NCBI GenBank assembly: GCA_016935985.1
Contig: JAFGPW010000005.1
Coordinates: forward strand, 1 to 64,000
DNA: 64,000 nucleotides
Source of the DNA: Candidatus Woesearchaeota archaeon
GTDB taxonomy: Archaea > Nanobdellota > Nanobdellia > Woesearchaeales > JAFGPW01
Direction: 5' to 3'
Numbering within the stretch: position 1 is the stretch's first letter; every line of letters starts with the position of its first letter. Shown here in pieces: positions 8,045-17,035 of this stretch. The notes below the pieces were generated by a model. It saw nothing but the letters and a program-made list of their open reading frames with translations, made no database searches and had not been told where the DNA came from. The translations under genes were made by a program, and so were the position numbers.

Positions 8045-8743
8045 ATGACAGCGATCATCTTCATACATGGGCTCACCGCGACGAACACGATATTCGAGAG
8101 CCTCGAGAGGCGGCTCTCCGAGGAGGGGTACGAATGCATCAACCCGATGCTCCCTGGCCACGGCACCTCGCCGCAGGACATCGGGCTGTACACCCATAAG
8201 GACTATGTGCGGTTTGTCCAGAGGCTCTATGACCGGGCGGTAAGGAGGCATAGGAAGGTCATCTTCATCGCTGAGTCCTACGGCACCAACCTCGCTCTCG
8301 ATCTCAGGATTAGGGAGGGCAGGACCGCGCTCGTCGCCTGCGGCGCGGTGATTTACCCCCGGATGTACTGGCTGATCAAGACGATACTCTGGCTCACGAG
8401 GGTCCTCAAGCGGCGCATCGACTATCCGAAGACCGCGAAGCACCGCACCAAGAACAACCACGCCTACCCGATCATCCCGCATGAGGCGATCGTGATGTTC
8501 TATGAGGAGAACCGGCGGCTGCGGGAGCGCATCCGAACGTATCCCGACCCGTCCATCTTCATCTTCTCGACCTGGGACACGCTCGTGCGGCTCGGCCCTT
8601 CCTTGCGGTTCCTGCGGCGGGCGAAGAAGCGGGCGGTCGAGATATCGACCGTGATGTCCTTCGTCCACGCCTTCGTCGACCTCGAGGAGAAGCGCCAGGC
8701 GATCAATGACACGGTCGTGGGCTTCGTCAAGCGGCATGCCTGA
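8045..8743 (+). CDS. Alpha/beta hydrolase, carboxylesterase-like
   Basis: A 232-aa soluble serine hydrolase of unknown substrate. Visible motifs: the oxyanion strand FIHGLTATNTIF, the PGHG turn (MLPGHGTSP), a nucleophile elbow FIAESYGTN (Ala in place of the first Gly of GxSxG), a candidate acid in STWDTLVR, and a candidate catalytic His in SFVHAFVD. Size and motifs resemble monoacylglycerol lipase/carboxylesterase relatives. The start ATG 8045 follows GGAGTTAGCGGAGA. It lies 82 nt after tRNA-Leu without an obvious promoter, so it may be read through from the tRNA. Confidence 0.85.
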   Translation: MTAIIFIHGLTATNTIFESLERRLSEEGYECINPMLPGHGTSPQDIGLYTHKDYVRFVQRLYDRAVRRHRKVIFIAESYGTNLALDLRIREGRTALVACGAVIYPRMYWLIKTILWLTRVLKRRIDYPKTAKHRTKNNHAYPIIPHEAIVMFYEENRRLRERIRTYPDPSIFIFSTWDTLVRLGPSLRFLRRAKKRAVEISTVMSFVHAFVDLEEKRQAINDTVVGFVKRHA

Positions 8744-8790
8744 CCCCTGTTCCCAAAGACATAAAAACCAGCGGCGTTCTCTGCCTGCCC

Positions 8791-10170
8791 ATGATTGAGA
8801 TAAGGACTGTCGGCGGGTACGACGAGGTCGGCAAGAACATGACCGCGGTGCGGGTCGGGGACGAGGTCGTCCTCTTCGACATGGGCCTGCACATCGACAA
8901 CTATATCGCGTACACCGAGGACGAGGACATCATCAACATCTCGAAGGATGAGCTCATCGGGGCGGGCGCGGTGCCTGACATCACTGCGCTTGGCGACTGG
9001 AAGGGGCTCGTCACGGCGATCGTGATAACACACGCGCACCTCGACCACCTGGGCGCTGTCCCTTTCATCGCCGGCGACTTCCCGGAGGCGATGGTCTACT
9101 GCACCGCGTACACCGCCGCGGTCCTCGAGACGATCCTCGCGGATGAGAAGCTGCGCATCCCGAACGCGATAAAGACACTCACCACGAACTCGAGCATCTG
9201 GCTCTCCGAGACGCTCAAGCTCGAGTTCATCAACGCGACGCACTCGGTGCCGCAGACCGTGATGGCGGCGCTGCACACCCCCGACGGCATCCTGCTCTAC
9301 GCGAACGACTATAAGTTCGACAACACGCCGGTGCTCGGGAAGAAGCCGAACTATGACCGTCTCAAGGAGATCGGCTCGCAGGGGAGGTGCCTCGCCCTCT
9401 TCATCGACTCGACCTACGCCGCAGAGGCGAGGAAGACCCCGTCCGAGGCGGTGGCGAAGCAGCTCCTCGCCGACGTGATGCTCGGCACGGTCTCGAAGGG
9501 CAAGGCCATGATCGTGACGACGTTCTCGAGCCATCTCGCGCGCCTGAAGTCGATCCTCGAGTTCGGGAGGTCGCTCGATCGGAAGGTGGTCTTCTGCGGC
9601 AGGTCGCTCGCGAAGTACATCACCGCCGGCGAGAGGATCGGCATCATCGACTTCAGCTCGGAAGCCGAGATCGTCGGCTTCGGCTTGAAGGTGAGGAAGC
9701 GCCTGAAACGTATCGAACGCGAGGGCAAGCACAGGTACCTCATCGTCTGCACAGGGCACCAGGGCGAGCCGCAGGCGGTGCTCGCGAAGATCGCGAAGGG
9801 CGTGTTCGATTTCCAGCTCGGCCATGAGGATCATGTCATCTTCTCCTGCACGGTCATCCCGACCGCGCTCAACCGGAGGAATAGGGCTGAGCTCGAGTCA
9901 CAGCTCCGGTCCCGGCACGTGCGCATCTTCTCAGATATCCATGTGAGCGGCCATGCGGCGCGTGAGGACCACCGCGACCTCATCAATATGGTGAAGCCGA
10001 CGCATATCATCCCCGCCCACGGCGAGCCGCGTATGCTCGCCGCGATGAAGGACCTCGCCCTCGAGATGGGATATACTGAGGAGAAGGTCCACACCCTCTC
10101 CGATTGCGCCTCGATCACAATCGAAGACGGGAAGATGCAGCGTGTCGTCGGCAGGAAATCGAAGCAATAA
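8791..10170 (+). CDS. rnj: Archaeal RNase J (metallo-beta-lactamase/beta-CASP ribonuclease)
   Basis: A predicted 5'-3' exo- and endoribonuclease in RNA decay and maturation. The 459-aa protein begins with the RNase J style MIEIRTVGGYDEVGKNMTA. It has the metal-binding HAHLDHLGA (residues 81-89), the NDYKFDNTP Asp region, beta-CASP elements (TTFSSHLARL), and a C-terminal His motif IIPAHGEP. It lacks KH domains, so it is aRNase J rather than aCPSF1. A TATA-like ACATAAAAACC at 8759-8769 lies about 25 nt before the ATG, suggesting a leaderless mRNA. Confidence 0.93.
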   Translation: MIEIRTVGGYDEVGKNMTAVRVGDEVVLFDMGLHIDNYIAYTEDEDIINISKDELIGAGAVPDITALGDWKGLVTAIVITHAHLDHLGAVPFIAGDFPEAMVYCTAYTAAVLETILADEKLRIPNAIKTLTTNSSIWLSETLKLEFINATHSVPQTVMAALHTPDGILLYANDYKFDNTPVLGKKPNYDRLKEIGSQGRCLALFIDSTYAAEARKTPSEAVAKQLLADVMLGTVSKGKAMIVTTFSSHLARLKSILEFGRSLDRKVVFCGRSLAKYITAGERIGIIDFSSEAEIVGFGLKVRKRLKRIEREGKHRYLIVCTGHQGEPQAVLAKIAKGVFDFQLGHEDHVIFSCTVIPTALNRRNRAELESQLRSRHVRIFSDIHVSGHAAREDHRDLINMVKPTHIIPAHGEPRMLAAMKDLALEMGYTEEKVHTLSDCASITIEDGKMQRVVGRKSKQ

Positions 10171-10199
10171 TTTACTACTTTTTAGTGATAAAAAACGAA

Positions 10200-10211
10200 A
10201 CATTTATAAAG
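10200..10211 (+). promoter_or_regulatory. TATA box of the polymerase-like gene
   Basis: ACATTTATAAAG, centred about 29 nt upstream of ATG 10234, predicts a leaderless transcript. It is the clearest copy of the promoter motif used across this window. Confidence 0.65.
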
Positions 10212-10233
10212 TCCGGATTCTCGTCTCGACGTG

Positions 10234-12600
10234 ATGAAGCTCACTTACCTGCTGGGTGCGGAGCCGCTGAACACCTTCAACAAGAGAGATATGGTGCTTT
10301 TCCTCCGCGAGTTCGACACTGAGGAAGGCCGGGGCCGCTCCTACAGCCATATTGTCTCCGGCATCAAGCCGATCATGGCAGCGCAGGAGCTGAAGCGTGA
10401 GGATACCCAGAAGAAGATACGCCTGCTTCGCGAGGAGTACGGCTCCTTCGGCTATGAGTTCTCTGAGAAGGAGTTCGTGCTCAACACGAACAAGTCGGTC
10501 ATGTGGGTACACCTGCCCGACCGCTCGAAAGAGAGCAGGAACCGCCTGAGCGACATGCTCAGCTACCGCATGGAGCACCGGTACCAGCCGGCCGACGCGC
10601 TCAAGCTCATGCTCCGACCCTTCTCGCTCGTCGATATCCGGGGGGAGCGGGTCCACTTCCCGCTCAAGGACGGACAGCGCATCGCGCTCGACGACCTCGT
10701 GGCAAGCGAGAGCGTCAGCATCCTCTCCCAGCGGAAGCTCATCCCGCCCGAGCACGTGTCGAACGATGTCTTCCTCACGCTCGACATCGAGACGAACCGA
10801 CATGGCAGACTGCGGAACATCTCGCTCGTGACCGACGAGGATCATCCGCGCGCCTACAACCTCACCGCCTATCCCCTCTCTGAAGATATCGACGGCACGC
10901 GGGTGCTGCGCTTCGACCCGGACGACATGCAGGGATTATGCGCCACCCTCAACGGCCTGATCAGGGAAATCGACCCGGTCGCCTGGAACATCTACAACGC
11001 GAAGTTCGACAGCCTCGCGCTGCGCAAGCTCCTCCCCGGCTTCGAGCCGGGCATCGAGCCGCGGGCGAACGTGCGCATCACCGCAAGCGCGCGCTTCAAG
11101 AAGATGAAGAAGGTCGGCCAGTCCGGCATGCAGACGATCGACCTCTACAACTACAACCTCAACCACCGCGGCCACTGGGGCCAGTTCGACCTCGAGACCC
11201 AGGCTGGCCGTTCGGGCGTGGCGTTCAAGAAAGGTATCACCATCAGGGAGCTCTTCGAGCTGTATGACCGGGCGGACGCGGGCGACCTCTCCGCGGCGCT
11301 CGCCGCGTTCCGGTATTCCGACGCCGACGGCAAGGCAGAGTCCGAATACTGGAAGCGGCAGAAGGGGCACCTGCTCAGGCAGGCGGTCCGCTTCGGCACC
11401 GAGCTCGAGACCCTCTGCTTCTCGAAGCTCGAGAACATCATCGGGAAGGCGTACGACCGGCAGTTCTTCGTCTGGCACGGGACGCACCGGTCCCGGTGGG
11501 ACAGCGGCTATGAGCCGATCCCATCGGCTGCTGACGAGCAGATGCGGCTCATCGGCATCATAGGCTCCGGCGTCGAGGGCAGGGGAGGGAAGAGACCGGA
11601 GAAGCGGATGTATGACGAGAGCCTCAGGAGGGGCGGCGTCTTCCGCTCTGCGGCGCTGGTGGCCCCGGCCTTCCTCGGAAGGGAATTCGGGAGGTTCATG
11701 CCAAGCACCCAATTCCTCCGCACGATGCAGGACCTCAAGGCGGCCGAAGGCATCGACAGCAAGGTCGACCATCTGAAGATCATGAACGGGCTCGTGGGCG
11801 TGCCGCTCAAGGATATCCTAAAGATTTTCTCCCGCTACGGCCTCAGCTTCGGGGAGCATATCCCTTCGGTAGACGAGGTGGCGAACCGGCGGCGGGAGGT
11901 GCGGCCCGGCGTCACGATCACTTTCACCTACGACGATTGGCTGTTCGGCAACGAGTACCATATCAACTATCAGGCAACCGACGGCGACGGCCGTTACCAG
12001 TCGGGAAACCTCTTCCATCTCACGAACAACGTCGCAGACGCGCTCGCCGACCTCCGTTGTCACCTGCGAAAGGACAGGATTATCAACTACTCCGATTTCG
12101 CGTGCGTGATCGAGGACTCGGATGACATCGCCTACCTCGAGGATAGGGAGCTCGTCGCCGTCCTCGCGCGGGGCCCCGCGGTCTCGGCAGGCACGCGGAG
12201 CATCATGCTCGACGGGGACCGGCCGCTCTACCTCGGGATGCGCCTCTCTTCCGGATCCAGGAGCAAGTTCGAGCGGAGAGTCTTCGTCGAGACCGTCAGG
12301 AAAGGGCTCGGACAGCTCGCCGAGAAGGGATTTGTGGACGGGCAGGAGCTCGGATTGTTCCAGGCGGGCCTGTTCGACAGTCTCAGGGCCGGAGAGGTGC
12401 GCCGCGAGGACCTCCTGTACAAGGTGAAGAGGGGGGAAGACAAGCTCTATGTGGGGAGGACGACCGCCGGGGAGGCCCCTGAAGAGCTGTTCTACCAGGG
12501 CGGAGACATCGACGCCGGACATTATATCAGGAATTACCAGTCGACCTTCTCCGACCTGCTCGCTGTCCTCTTTAACGCCGGCCAGCGGCGCCTGTTCTAG
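10234..12600 (+). CDS. Inactivated family-B DNA polymerase homologue with intact 3'-5' exonuclease motifs
   Basis: A 788-aa protein with family-B polymerase architecture but no polymerase active site. All exonuclease motifs are present: Exo I LDIET (D184, E186), Exo II NAKFD (N255, D259), Exo III YSDAD (Y361, D365). Where motif A (DxxSLYPS) should be, about residues 475-495, the sequence reads APAFLGREFGRFMPS without the catalytic Asp. No YxDTDS motif C is found; IEDSDD may be a relic. The end resembles a PolB thumb (GEVRREDLLYKVKRG, DAGHYIRNYQSTFSDLL). ATG 10234 is preferred over GTG 10231. Inactivated archaeal PolB proteins are a known class; a role as exonuclease or scaffold is inference. 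PCNA is encoded 82 nt downstream, and the C-terminus QRRLF is a weak PIP-like element. Confidence 0.82.
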   Translation: MKLTYLLGAEPLNTFNKRDMVLFLREFDTEEGRGRSYSHIVSGIKPIMAAQELKREDTQKKIRLLREEYGSFGYEFSEKEFVLNTNKSVMWVHLPDRSKESRNRLSDMLSYRMEHRYQPADALKLMLRPFSLVDIRGERVHFPLKDGQRIALDDLVASESVSILSQRKLIPPEHVSNDVFLTLDIETNRHGRLRNISLVTDEDHPRAYNLTAYPLSEDIDGTRVLRFDPDDMQGLCATLNGLIREIDPVAWNIYNAKFDSLALRKLLPGFEPGIEPRANVRITASARFKKMKKVGQSGMQTIDLYNYNLNHRGHWGQFDLETQAGRSGVAFKKGITIRELFELYDRADAGDLSAALAAFRYSDADGKAESEYWKRQKGHLLRQAVRFGTELETLCFSKLENIIGKAYDRQFFVWHGTHRSRWDSGYEPIPSAADEQMRLIGIIGSGVEGRGGKRPEKRMYDESLRRGGVFRSAALVAPAFLGREFGRFMPSTQFLRTMQDLKAAEGIDSKVDHLKIMNGLVGVPLKDILKIFSRYGLSFGEHIPSVDEVANRRREVRPGVTITFTYDDWLFGNEYHINYQATDGDGRYQSGNLFHLTNNVADALADLRCHLRKDRIINYSDFACVIEDSDDIAYLEDRELVAVLARGPAVSAGTRSIMLDGDRPLYLGMRLSSGSRSKFERRVFVETVRKGLGQLAEKGFVDGQELGLFQAGLFDSLRAGEVRREDLLYKVKRGEDKLYVGRTTAGEAPEELFYQGGDIDAGHYIRNYQSTFSDLLAVLFNAGQRRLF

Positions 12601-12618
12601 GGCTGGGGCCGCCACAAA

Positions 12619-12631
12619 ACATTTATATATC
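12619..12631 (+). promoter_or_regulatory. TATA box of PCNA gene
   Basis: ACATTTATATATC about 58 nt upstream of the PCNA ATG. It predicts a leader of about 30 nt and a promoter separate from the polymerase-like gene. Confidence 0.6.
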
Positions 12632-12682
12632 TCCGCGGTTTGTCACCACCCAGCACTAGGCCTATCCGGAGGGGGAGCCGTC

Positions 12683-13426
12683 ATGAAACTCAGTCTCGCT
12701 GAACCCAAGTATCTCAAAGAGAGCATCTCAATCATCTCAGAGCTCGTGAACGAAGCCAGGATCAAGGTCACCGGAAGCGCGATCGAGCTCGTCGCCATGG
12801 ACCCCGCGAACGTCGCGATGGTGATATTCAAGCTGCTGTCGTCAAGCTTCGTCGAGTACAAGGTCGAGAAGGACCAGGAGATCGCGATCAACCTCTCCAA
12901 CCTCAAGCAGATCCTGCGTCGCGCGAAGCCGAACGACGTGCTGAGCCTCGAGGTCGTCGAGAACAAGCTCAAGGTCACGCTCAAGAGCGGTACGGTCAGG
13001 ACGTTCTCGCTCCCCATCATCGACATCGAGGAGCGCGAGCAGAAGATACCTTCCCTCACCTTCCCGGTGGATATCCAGATGCCCTCATCCGTCCTCCTCG
13101 AGGCGGTCGAGGACGCCGACATCGTGGCAGAGTCGGTCTCCTTCGTGGCCGAGCCGAAGAAGCTCGTCATCGACGCTGAGGGCGACCTGTCCAAGGCCCA
13201 GATCGAGATCAGGGACAACAACCACACCAGGATCACGGTCGAAGGCGGCAGCGAGGTCAGGTCGAAGTACTCGATCGAGTACCTGAAGAAGATGATCCAG
13301 GGAGCCAAGCTCGCCGAGAACGTCAGCATCAGGTTCAACAAGGACTATCCGCTGAAGATCGACTTCACCGAGGTCGACAAGGTGAGCCTCTCGTTCATCC
13401 TCGCGCCGCGCGTCGACAACGACTGA
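12683..13426 (+). CDS. pcn: DNA polymerase sliding clamp (PCNA)
   Basis: A homotrimeric ring that tethers polymerases, FEN1, ligase and other enzymes to DNA. The 247-aa length is normal. Typical blocks are MKLSLAEPKYLKESISIIS, IELVAMDPANVAMV, NLSNLKQILRRAKPNDVLSL, and the C-terminal SIEYLKKMIQ, LAENVSIRFNKDYPLKI and SFILAPRVDND. The last segment forms the loader and PIP-client binding tail. ATG 12683 follows GGAGGGGGAGCC. It lies 82 nt after the inactivated polymerase gene, on the same strand. Confidence 0.97.
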   Translation: MKLSLAEPKYLKESISIISELVNEARIKVTGSAIELVAMDPANVAMVIFKLLSSSFVEYKVEKDQEIAINLSNLKQILRRAKPNDVLSLEVVENKLKVTLKSGTVRTFSLPIIDIEEREQKIPSLTFPVDIQMPSSVLLEAVEDADIVAESVSFVAEPKKLVIDAEGDLSKAQIEIRDNNHTRITVEGGSEVRSKYSIEYLKKMIQGAKLAENVSIRFNKDYPLKIDFTEVDKVSLSFILAPRVDND

Positions 13427-13544
13427 ACGCCGCATGCCCGTTCTGCGGGAGGGTATCGGTTTCTCGGCCGACAACCCCGAAATCACGCTCCCATTCTCAT
13501 AGAGCCGCTTCTCCTGCCGATAAGATTCTGCAGTGGTAACGAAA

Positions 13545-13557
13545 GCATTATATGTAT
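13545..13557 (+). promoter_or_regulatory. TATA box of the P-type ATPase gene
   Basis: GCATTATATGTAT, about 90 nt before the GTG start, implies a leader of about 60 nt. That leader contains imperfect GCGGCAA/GCGGCGA repeats at 13601-13629. Confidence 0.5.
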
Positions 13558-13643
13558 AGCATAGGAAGGGGAGATAAGGGTAGATAGGGGAATCATGACA
13601 CAGCGGCGAAGCGGCAACGAAGCGGCAAGAGAGAGGGGATCAG

Positions 13644-16397
13644 GTGGACATAACCAAACAGCCATGGCACAAGTACGACATCCATGAGGTCATCGATCTC
13701 CTCAAGACCCGGAAAGAGGGCCTCACCGATGAGGAGGTCAGGCTGCGGCTGCAGGACTACGGGAAGAACACGTTCCACGAGAAGCGCCGCGTGACCTGGC
13801 TCGACATCCTCTTCCGCCAGTTCGAGAACTTCCTGATCTACATCCTCGCGTTCGCCGCCATCGTCTCCTTCTTCCTCGGCGAGCAGATCGACTTCGTGGT
13901 CATCGTCATCATAATCGCGTTCACCGCCTTCCTCGGCTTCTTCCAGGACTACCGCGCCGAGAAGTCGATGGAGGCGCTCGAGCAGATGACGACCAAGAAG
14001 GCCGTTGTCGTCAGGAACGGCAAGAAGTGCGACCTCGACGCGAAGGAGGTCGTGCCCGGCGACATCATCGTCCTCGAGCGCGGCCAGCACGTCGCGGCCG
14101 ACATCCGCCTGATCGAGGTTTCCGACCTCCGGATCGACGAGTCGCCACTCACCGGCGAGTCGCTCACCATAACCAAGGAGACGGCGAAGATGGACGGCGA
14201 GGTGACGCTCGCCGACCGCAAGAACATGGCATACACCGGCACGTTCATCGTGTCTGGCCAGGGCAGGGGCGTCGTCGTCGAGACCGGCCCGCGCACCGAG
14301 ATCGGGAATGTCGCCCAGCTGATATCGGAGATCAAGCAGGAGAAGACGCCAATCCAGCAGAAGCTCGATCTCCTCTCGAAGAAGATCGGCATCGGCGTGC
14401 TCGTCATCTGCGCGTTCATGTTCGTCCTCGGCGTGATCAGGGGCACGCACTTCCTCGACATGCTGCTCATCGTCGCAGCCGTCTCCATCTCCGGCATCCC
14501 GGAGGCGATGCCCGCCGTCGTCACCGTCATCCTCGCGACCGGCGTCAAGCGCATGGCGAAGAAGAACGCCATCATCAAGAAGCTCCCGGCGGTCGAGACC
14601 CTCGGCGCCGCGACCGTCATCTGCACCGACAAGACAGGCACACTCACCCAGAACAAGATGACGGTCAAGAAGATCTACACCGCAGGGAAGGTCTACGACG
14701 TCACGGGCGAGGGCTACATCCCGAAGGGCGACTTCGCCTTCGACGGCGACAAGGTCGACCCCCTCAAGGTCCCGAACCTCGCCGCGCTCATCCGGATCGG
14801 CATCCTCTGCAACGACGCCGACATCGAGGGTGAGGGAGGCGAGATGCGCATCCTCGGCGAGCCGACGGAAGGGAGCCTGCTCATCATGGGCCTCAAGGCA
14901 GGTCTCCTCAAGGGGAACCTCGAGGAGCGCTATCCGCGCACGAAGGAGCTGCCGTTCGACGCCTTCCGGAAGCGCATGAGCACGGTCCATACGCATAAGG
15001 GCGCCGCCTTCGTCTTCACCAAGGGGGCGCCTGACATCGTCATCAACCGCTGCACGCACATGCTGGTGAACGGCCAGGAGAAAGACCTCTCGCCCGGCGA
15101 GAAGCACCGGCTGCTCGACAAGAGCTACATCTTCGCCGAGAACGGACTGCGCGTCCTCTCCTTCGCCTACCGGCAGGCGAAGGACGCGAAATCGCTCCGC
15201 GGCGATATCGAGAAGGACCTCGTCTTCGTCGGGTTCGTCGGCATGCGCGACGTCCCGCGGCCGGGCGTGCACGAGTCGATCGCGATATGCCAGCAGGCAG
15301 GCATCAAGGTCGTGATGATCACCGGCGACCACAAGGCGACCGCGAAGACGATCGGGCAGGAGCTCAACATCTTCAAGAAGGACGACCTCATCCTCACCGG
15401 GCAGGACCTCGACGGGATGGACGACTTCAAGTTCGAGCAGGTGGTGGAGCGCGTGTCGATCTACGCGCGGACGACGCCGGCGCACAAGCTGCGCATCGTG
15501 AACGCCCTGCAGAAGCAGGGCCATGTGGTCGCGATGACCGGCGACGGCGTGAACGACGCGCCGGCGCTGAAAAGCGCGGAGATCGGCGTCGCGATGGGCA
15601 AGAGCGGCACCGACGTCGCCCGGGAGGCCGCCGAGATGGTGCTCGCGGACGACGACTTCTCGACGATCGTGAAAGCGATCAAGGAAGGCAGGACCATCTA
15701 CTCCAACATCAAGAAATTCATCTACTACGTCCTCACCGGCTCGATATCCGAAGTCATCATCATCTTCGTCGCCGTGATGATGGGCGTCCCGATCCCGCTC
15801 ACCGCGCTCATGATCCTCTTCGTCAATCTCGTCACCGGCGACCTCCCCGCGATGGGGCTCGCGCTCGAGCGGTCGTCGGACAGCATCATGCGCCTGAGGC
15901 CGCGCTCCATCAAGGAGAACATCCTCTCCGAATACATGATGCTGCGCATCTCGGAGCTCGTTCCCCTGCTCACGCTCGGAACCATATCGCTCTTCATGTG
16001 GGAGATCGTCGTCCTCAAGGGGCCGCTCCCGAAGGCGCGGACGCTCGCGTTTTGCACCATCATCTTCTTCGAGCTCTTCCACATCTACAACGCGCGCAGC
16101 GACGACAAGTCGATCTTTGACGTCGGGATCTTCTCCAACCAGTACGTCAACTACGGCATCCTCGCCTCGGTGGGGCTCCTGATCCTCACTGTCTACACGT
16201 CGTTCGGCAACGTCGTCTTCGGCACGGTGCCGCTCACGATGTACGAGTGGTTCGCCGTGGTCGTCATGGCCTCCTCATCGCTCTTCATCGTCGAGATCCA
16301 GAAGATCGTCGTCGGGCTCGAGATAAAGGAGCGCGAGAAGTATGAGGTCAGGGCGGCGTCCCAGGAGGTTCAGGAGGACATGAGGATGATCAGCTGA
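13644..16397 (+). CDS. P2-type cation-transporting ATPase
   Basis: A 917-aa ion pump. It has an N-terminal cation ATPase domain, the actuator loop TGES (170-173), the phosphorylation motif DKTGTLT (D329), the nucleotide-binding KGAPD region, the hinge TGDGVNDAP (632-640), and about ten membrane helices. M4 carries PEAMP, M6 NLVTGDLPAMG, M5 SISEVIIIF. These match the Ca2+/Mn2+ or H+ exporting P2 group, but the ion cannot be fixed from sequence. The start is GTG 13644 (MDITKQPWHKYDIHE) preceded by GAGAGGGGATCA; no in-frame ATG fits. It appears monocistronic. Confidence 0.93.
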   Translation: MDITKQPWHKYDIHEVIDLLKTRKEGLTDEEVRLRLQDYGKNTFHEKRRVTWLDILFRQFENFLIYILAFAAIVSFFLGEQIDFVVIVIIIAFTAFLGFFQDYRAEKSMEALEQMTTKKAVVVRNGKKCDLDAKEVVPGDIIVLERGQHVAADIRLIEVSDLRIDESPLTGESLTITKETAKMDGEVTLADRKNMAYTGTFIVSGQGRGVVVETGPRTEIGNVAQLISEIKQEKTPIQQKLDLLSKKIGIGVLVICAFMFVLGVIRGTHFLDMLLIVAAVSISGIPEAMPAVVTVILATGVKRMAKKNAIIKKLPAVETLGAATVICTDKTGTLTQNKMTVKKIYTAGKVYDVTGEGYIPKGDFAFDGDKVDPLKVPNLAALIRIGILCNDADIEGEGGEMRILGEPTEGSLLIMGLKAGLLKGNLEERYPRTKELPFDAFRKRMSTVHTHKGAAFVFTKGAPDIVINRCTHMLVNGQEKDLSPGEKHRLLDKSYIFAENGLRVLSFAYRQAKDAKSLRGDIEKDLVFVGFVGMRDVPRPGVHESIAICQQAGIKVVMITGDHKATAKTIGQELNIFKKDDLILTGQDLDGMDDFKFEQVVERVSIYARTTPAHKLRIVNALQKQGHVVAMTGDGVNDAPALKSAEIGVAMGKSGTDVAREAAEMVLADDDFSTIVKAIKEGRTIYSNIKKFIYYVLTGSISEVIIIFVAVMMGVPIPLTALMILFVNLVTGDLPAMGLALERSSDSIMRLRPRSIKENILSEYMMLRISELVPLLTLGTISLFMWEIVVLKGPLPKARTLAFCTIIFFELFHIYNARSDDKSIFDVGIFSNQYVNYGILASVGLLILTVYTSFGNVVFGTVPLTMYEWFAVVVMASSSLFIVEIQKIVVGLEIKEREKYEVRAASQEVQEDMRMIS

Positions 16398-16453
16398 TTC
16401 CCTGCCGCCCTGTTCCGCAATATATTAATATCCCCTCTGCGGAGAGATCCACC

Positions 16454-16894
16454 ATGCCAGGAAACGTCGGACCGGCCGTAGGCATAGCCCGCTGGACCGC
16501 CGAGTACCTCCACAACAGGAACCTGATGACGCGCGCCTACGTATCCATAGAGGAGCGGGCGGACCGCATCGTCGCCGAGGCGAAGGATGGATCGAGGCAT
16601 ATGTTCTTCGTCGTGCCTGACCTCGGCATGGCGGCAGAGGCGCTCCGGGAGGCGACGGGCTCTCCGAAGCCGGCCATCATCACCGCGAACACCAGGAAGA
16701 ATGTTGAGGCGCTCGCCGCCGCATGGAAGTCCTTCGTCGCGGTGCCCAGACTCTCGATCTACTTCGTGAGCCCCGGAGCGGCCGGCGAGAAGCGGTGGAT
16801 CATCCACCCGTCGACCCACGACCGCATCGCGGACGCCGCCTCGCTCAAGCGCGGCCTCCTCGCCCTCTATGAGGGGGTCGAGCCCTACCGGTGA
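16454..16894 (+). CDS. Conserved-looking hypothetical protein, 146 aa
   Basis: Not recognised. A soluble alpha/beta-looking protein: helix AVGIARWTAEYLHNR, strands AYVSIEERADRIVAEA and MFFVVPDLGMAAEALREA, then AIITANTRKNVEALAAAWKSF and LSIYFVSPGAAGEKRWIIHP. There are no cysteines, signal peptide or membrane segment. The alternating strand/helix order and short hydrophobic strands suggest a small nucleotide- or nuclease-like fold, but no catalytic motif is evident. A TATA-like AATATATTAATATC (16418-16431) lies upstream. A 43-aa zinc-ribbon gene follows 4 nt after its stop, so the two are probably translated together. Confidence 0.72.
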   Translation: MPGNVGPAVGIARWTAEYLHNRNLMTRAYVSIEERADRIVAEAKDGSRHMFFVVPDLGMAAEALREATGSPKPAIITANTRKNVEALAAAWKSFVAVPRLSIYFVSPGAAGEKRWIIHPSTHDRIADAASLKRGLLALYEGVEPYR

Positions 16895-16898
16895 TCCC

Positions 16899-17030
16899 AT
16901 GGCGATGGAAGACCTCTTCTCAGGACGGATGCTGTACCGCTGCCCCGTCTGCGGCAGGCTCGCGAAGACGCAGGAGAACTGCTGCAATCGCGAGATGGTG
17001 GAGTTCTCGCACAGGCTCTTCGATGAGTGA
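16899..17030 (+). CDS. Tiny zinc-ribbon protein, 43 aa
   Basis: A small open frame, MAMEDLFSGRMLYRCPVCGRLAKT onwards, ending FSHRLFDE. It contains CPVC and, 12 residues later, a CC pair: four cysteines that could bind one zinc. It starts 4 nt after the stop of the 146-aa gene and ends 5 nt before the convergent PHP gene, so it fills the space exactly. Coding looks real from spacing and the Cys pattern. Function unknown; it may act with the protein encoded just upstream. Confidence 0.6.
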   Translation: MAMEDLFSGRMLYRCPVCGRLAKTQENCCNREMVEFSHRLFDE

Positions 17031-17035
17031 GTTCC

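Noticed and set aside
13593..16082. An 829-codon open frame on the minus strand across the P-type ATPase gene
   Set aside because: It is antisense to a gene with every family motif. Its product is Asp/Glu/Arg/His/Leu-biased, as expected from the reverse strand of GC-rich coding DNA.
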